64,000 nt of DNA from Obelidium mucronatum. Taxonomy: Eukaryota; Chytridiomycota; Chytridiomycetes; Chytridiales; Chytriomycetaceae. Each line of letters starts with the position of its first letter. Within the stretch, counting starts at the first letter, position 1. Below, in pieces: positions 63,972 through 64,000 of this stretch. The stretch lies in assembly GCA_025765595.1 (NCBI GenBank), contig JAIVFH010000002.1, forward strand, positions 434,001 to 498,000, given 5' to 3'. The notes under the pieces are model-generated. The model was given only the letters and a program-made list of their open reading frames with translations. It was not told the DNA's origin and searched no databases. The translations under genes were made by a program, and so were the position numbers.

Positions 63972-64000
63972 AAATAATCCGATGAAATGGGAATGAAAAA

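Overview
This window is nuclear DNA of a zoosporic (chytrid-like) fungus. Genes are dense on both strands, most have spliceosomal GT-AG introns of about 50-80 nt, and several products are typically fungal or opisthokont: a Slt2-type MAP kinase, a Ran1-type kinase, a Gfd2-like nuclease and an Arc1-like tRNA-binding protein. A RCK (MAK/ICK-type) kinase, a family normally tied to cilia, fits a flagellated zoospore. The taxonomic placement is an inference from gene content and no single gene proves it.

Layout. 0-2.3 kb: three tandem genes (the first cut by the window edge) of an unnamed seven-helix membrane protein family; a fourth member sits at 24.2 kb. 2.4-7 kb: a class-V aminotransferase and an M1 aminopeptidase. 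7.2-7.5 kb: a 159-bp-period tandem element with conserved hairpins. 7.8-17.5 kb: a flavin reductase-like gene, a Ran1-like kinase, a membrane protein and a phosphatidylinositol phosphate kinase, all crossed by single-nucleotide frame breaks. 17.6-19.1 kb: tRNA-His plus a secreted NodB-like gene, repeated in inverted orientation at 49.5-50.9 kb. 19.8-23.9 kb: a PB1-CCCH-six ZZ-UBA protein resembling the autophagy receptor NBR1. 25-38 kb: SLC41 Mg transporter, ETF-ubiquinone oxidoreductase, MAP kinase, DEDDh nuclease and RNF121-type ubiquitin ligase. 38.5-43.4 kb: universal stress protein, a single-pass surface protein and the RCK kinase. 44.3-46.3 kb: an intact three-exon DDE-integrase-type gene. 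46.4-64 kb: DUF1772 protein, P-loop-less ATPase-like protein, unknowns, ARM/HEAT protein, glycerate kinase, a SHANK-like SPN-ankyrin scaffold, GH15 glucoamylase, alpha/beta hydrolase and the Arc1-like protein.

Cross-cutting patterns. About ten genes have a sharply GC-rich first 100-500 bp that falls back to AT-rich sequence further in; this happens on both strands and follows the start codon. Several head-to-head gene pairs have start codons only about 27-130 bp apart. Frame breaks needing one base to be skipped cluster in some genes while neighbours such as the M1 peptidase, the Arc1-like gene and the DDE gene are perfectly open. This looks more like insertion-type sequence error than biology, but it should be checked.

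Functional links that can be argued: the Slt2-type MAPK, PIP kinase and surface protein could belong to cell-wall or membrane signalling; the RCK kinase to the flagellum; the NBR1-like protein and RNF121 to protein quality control.
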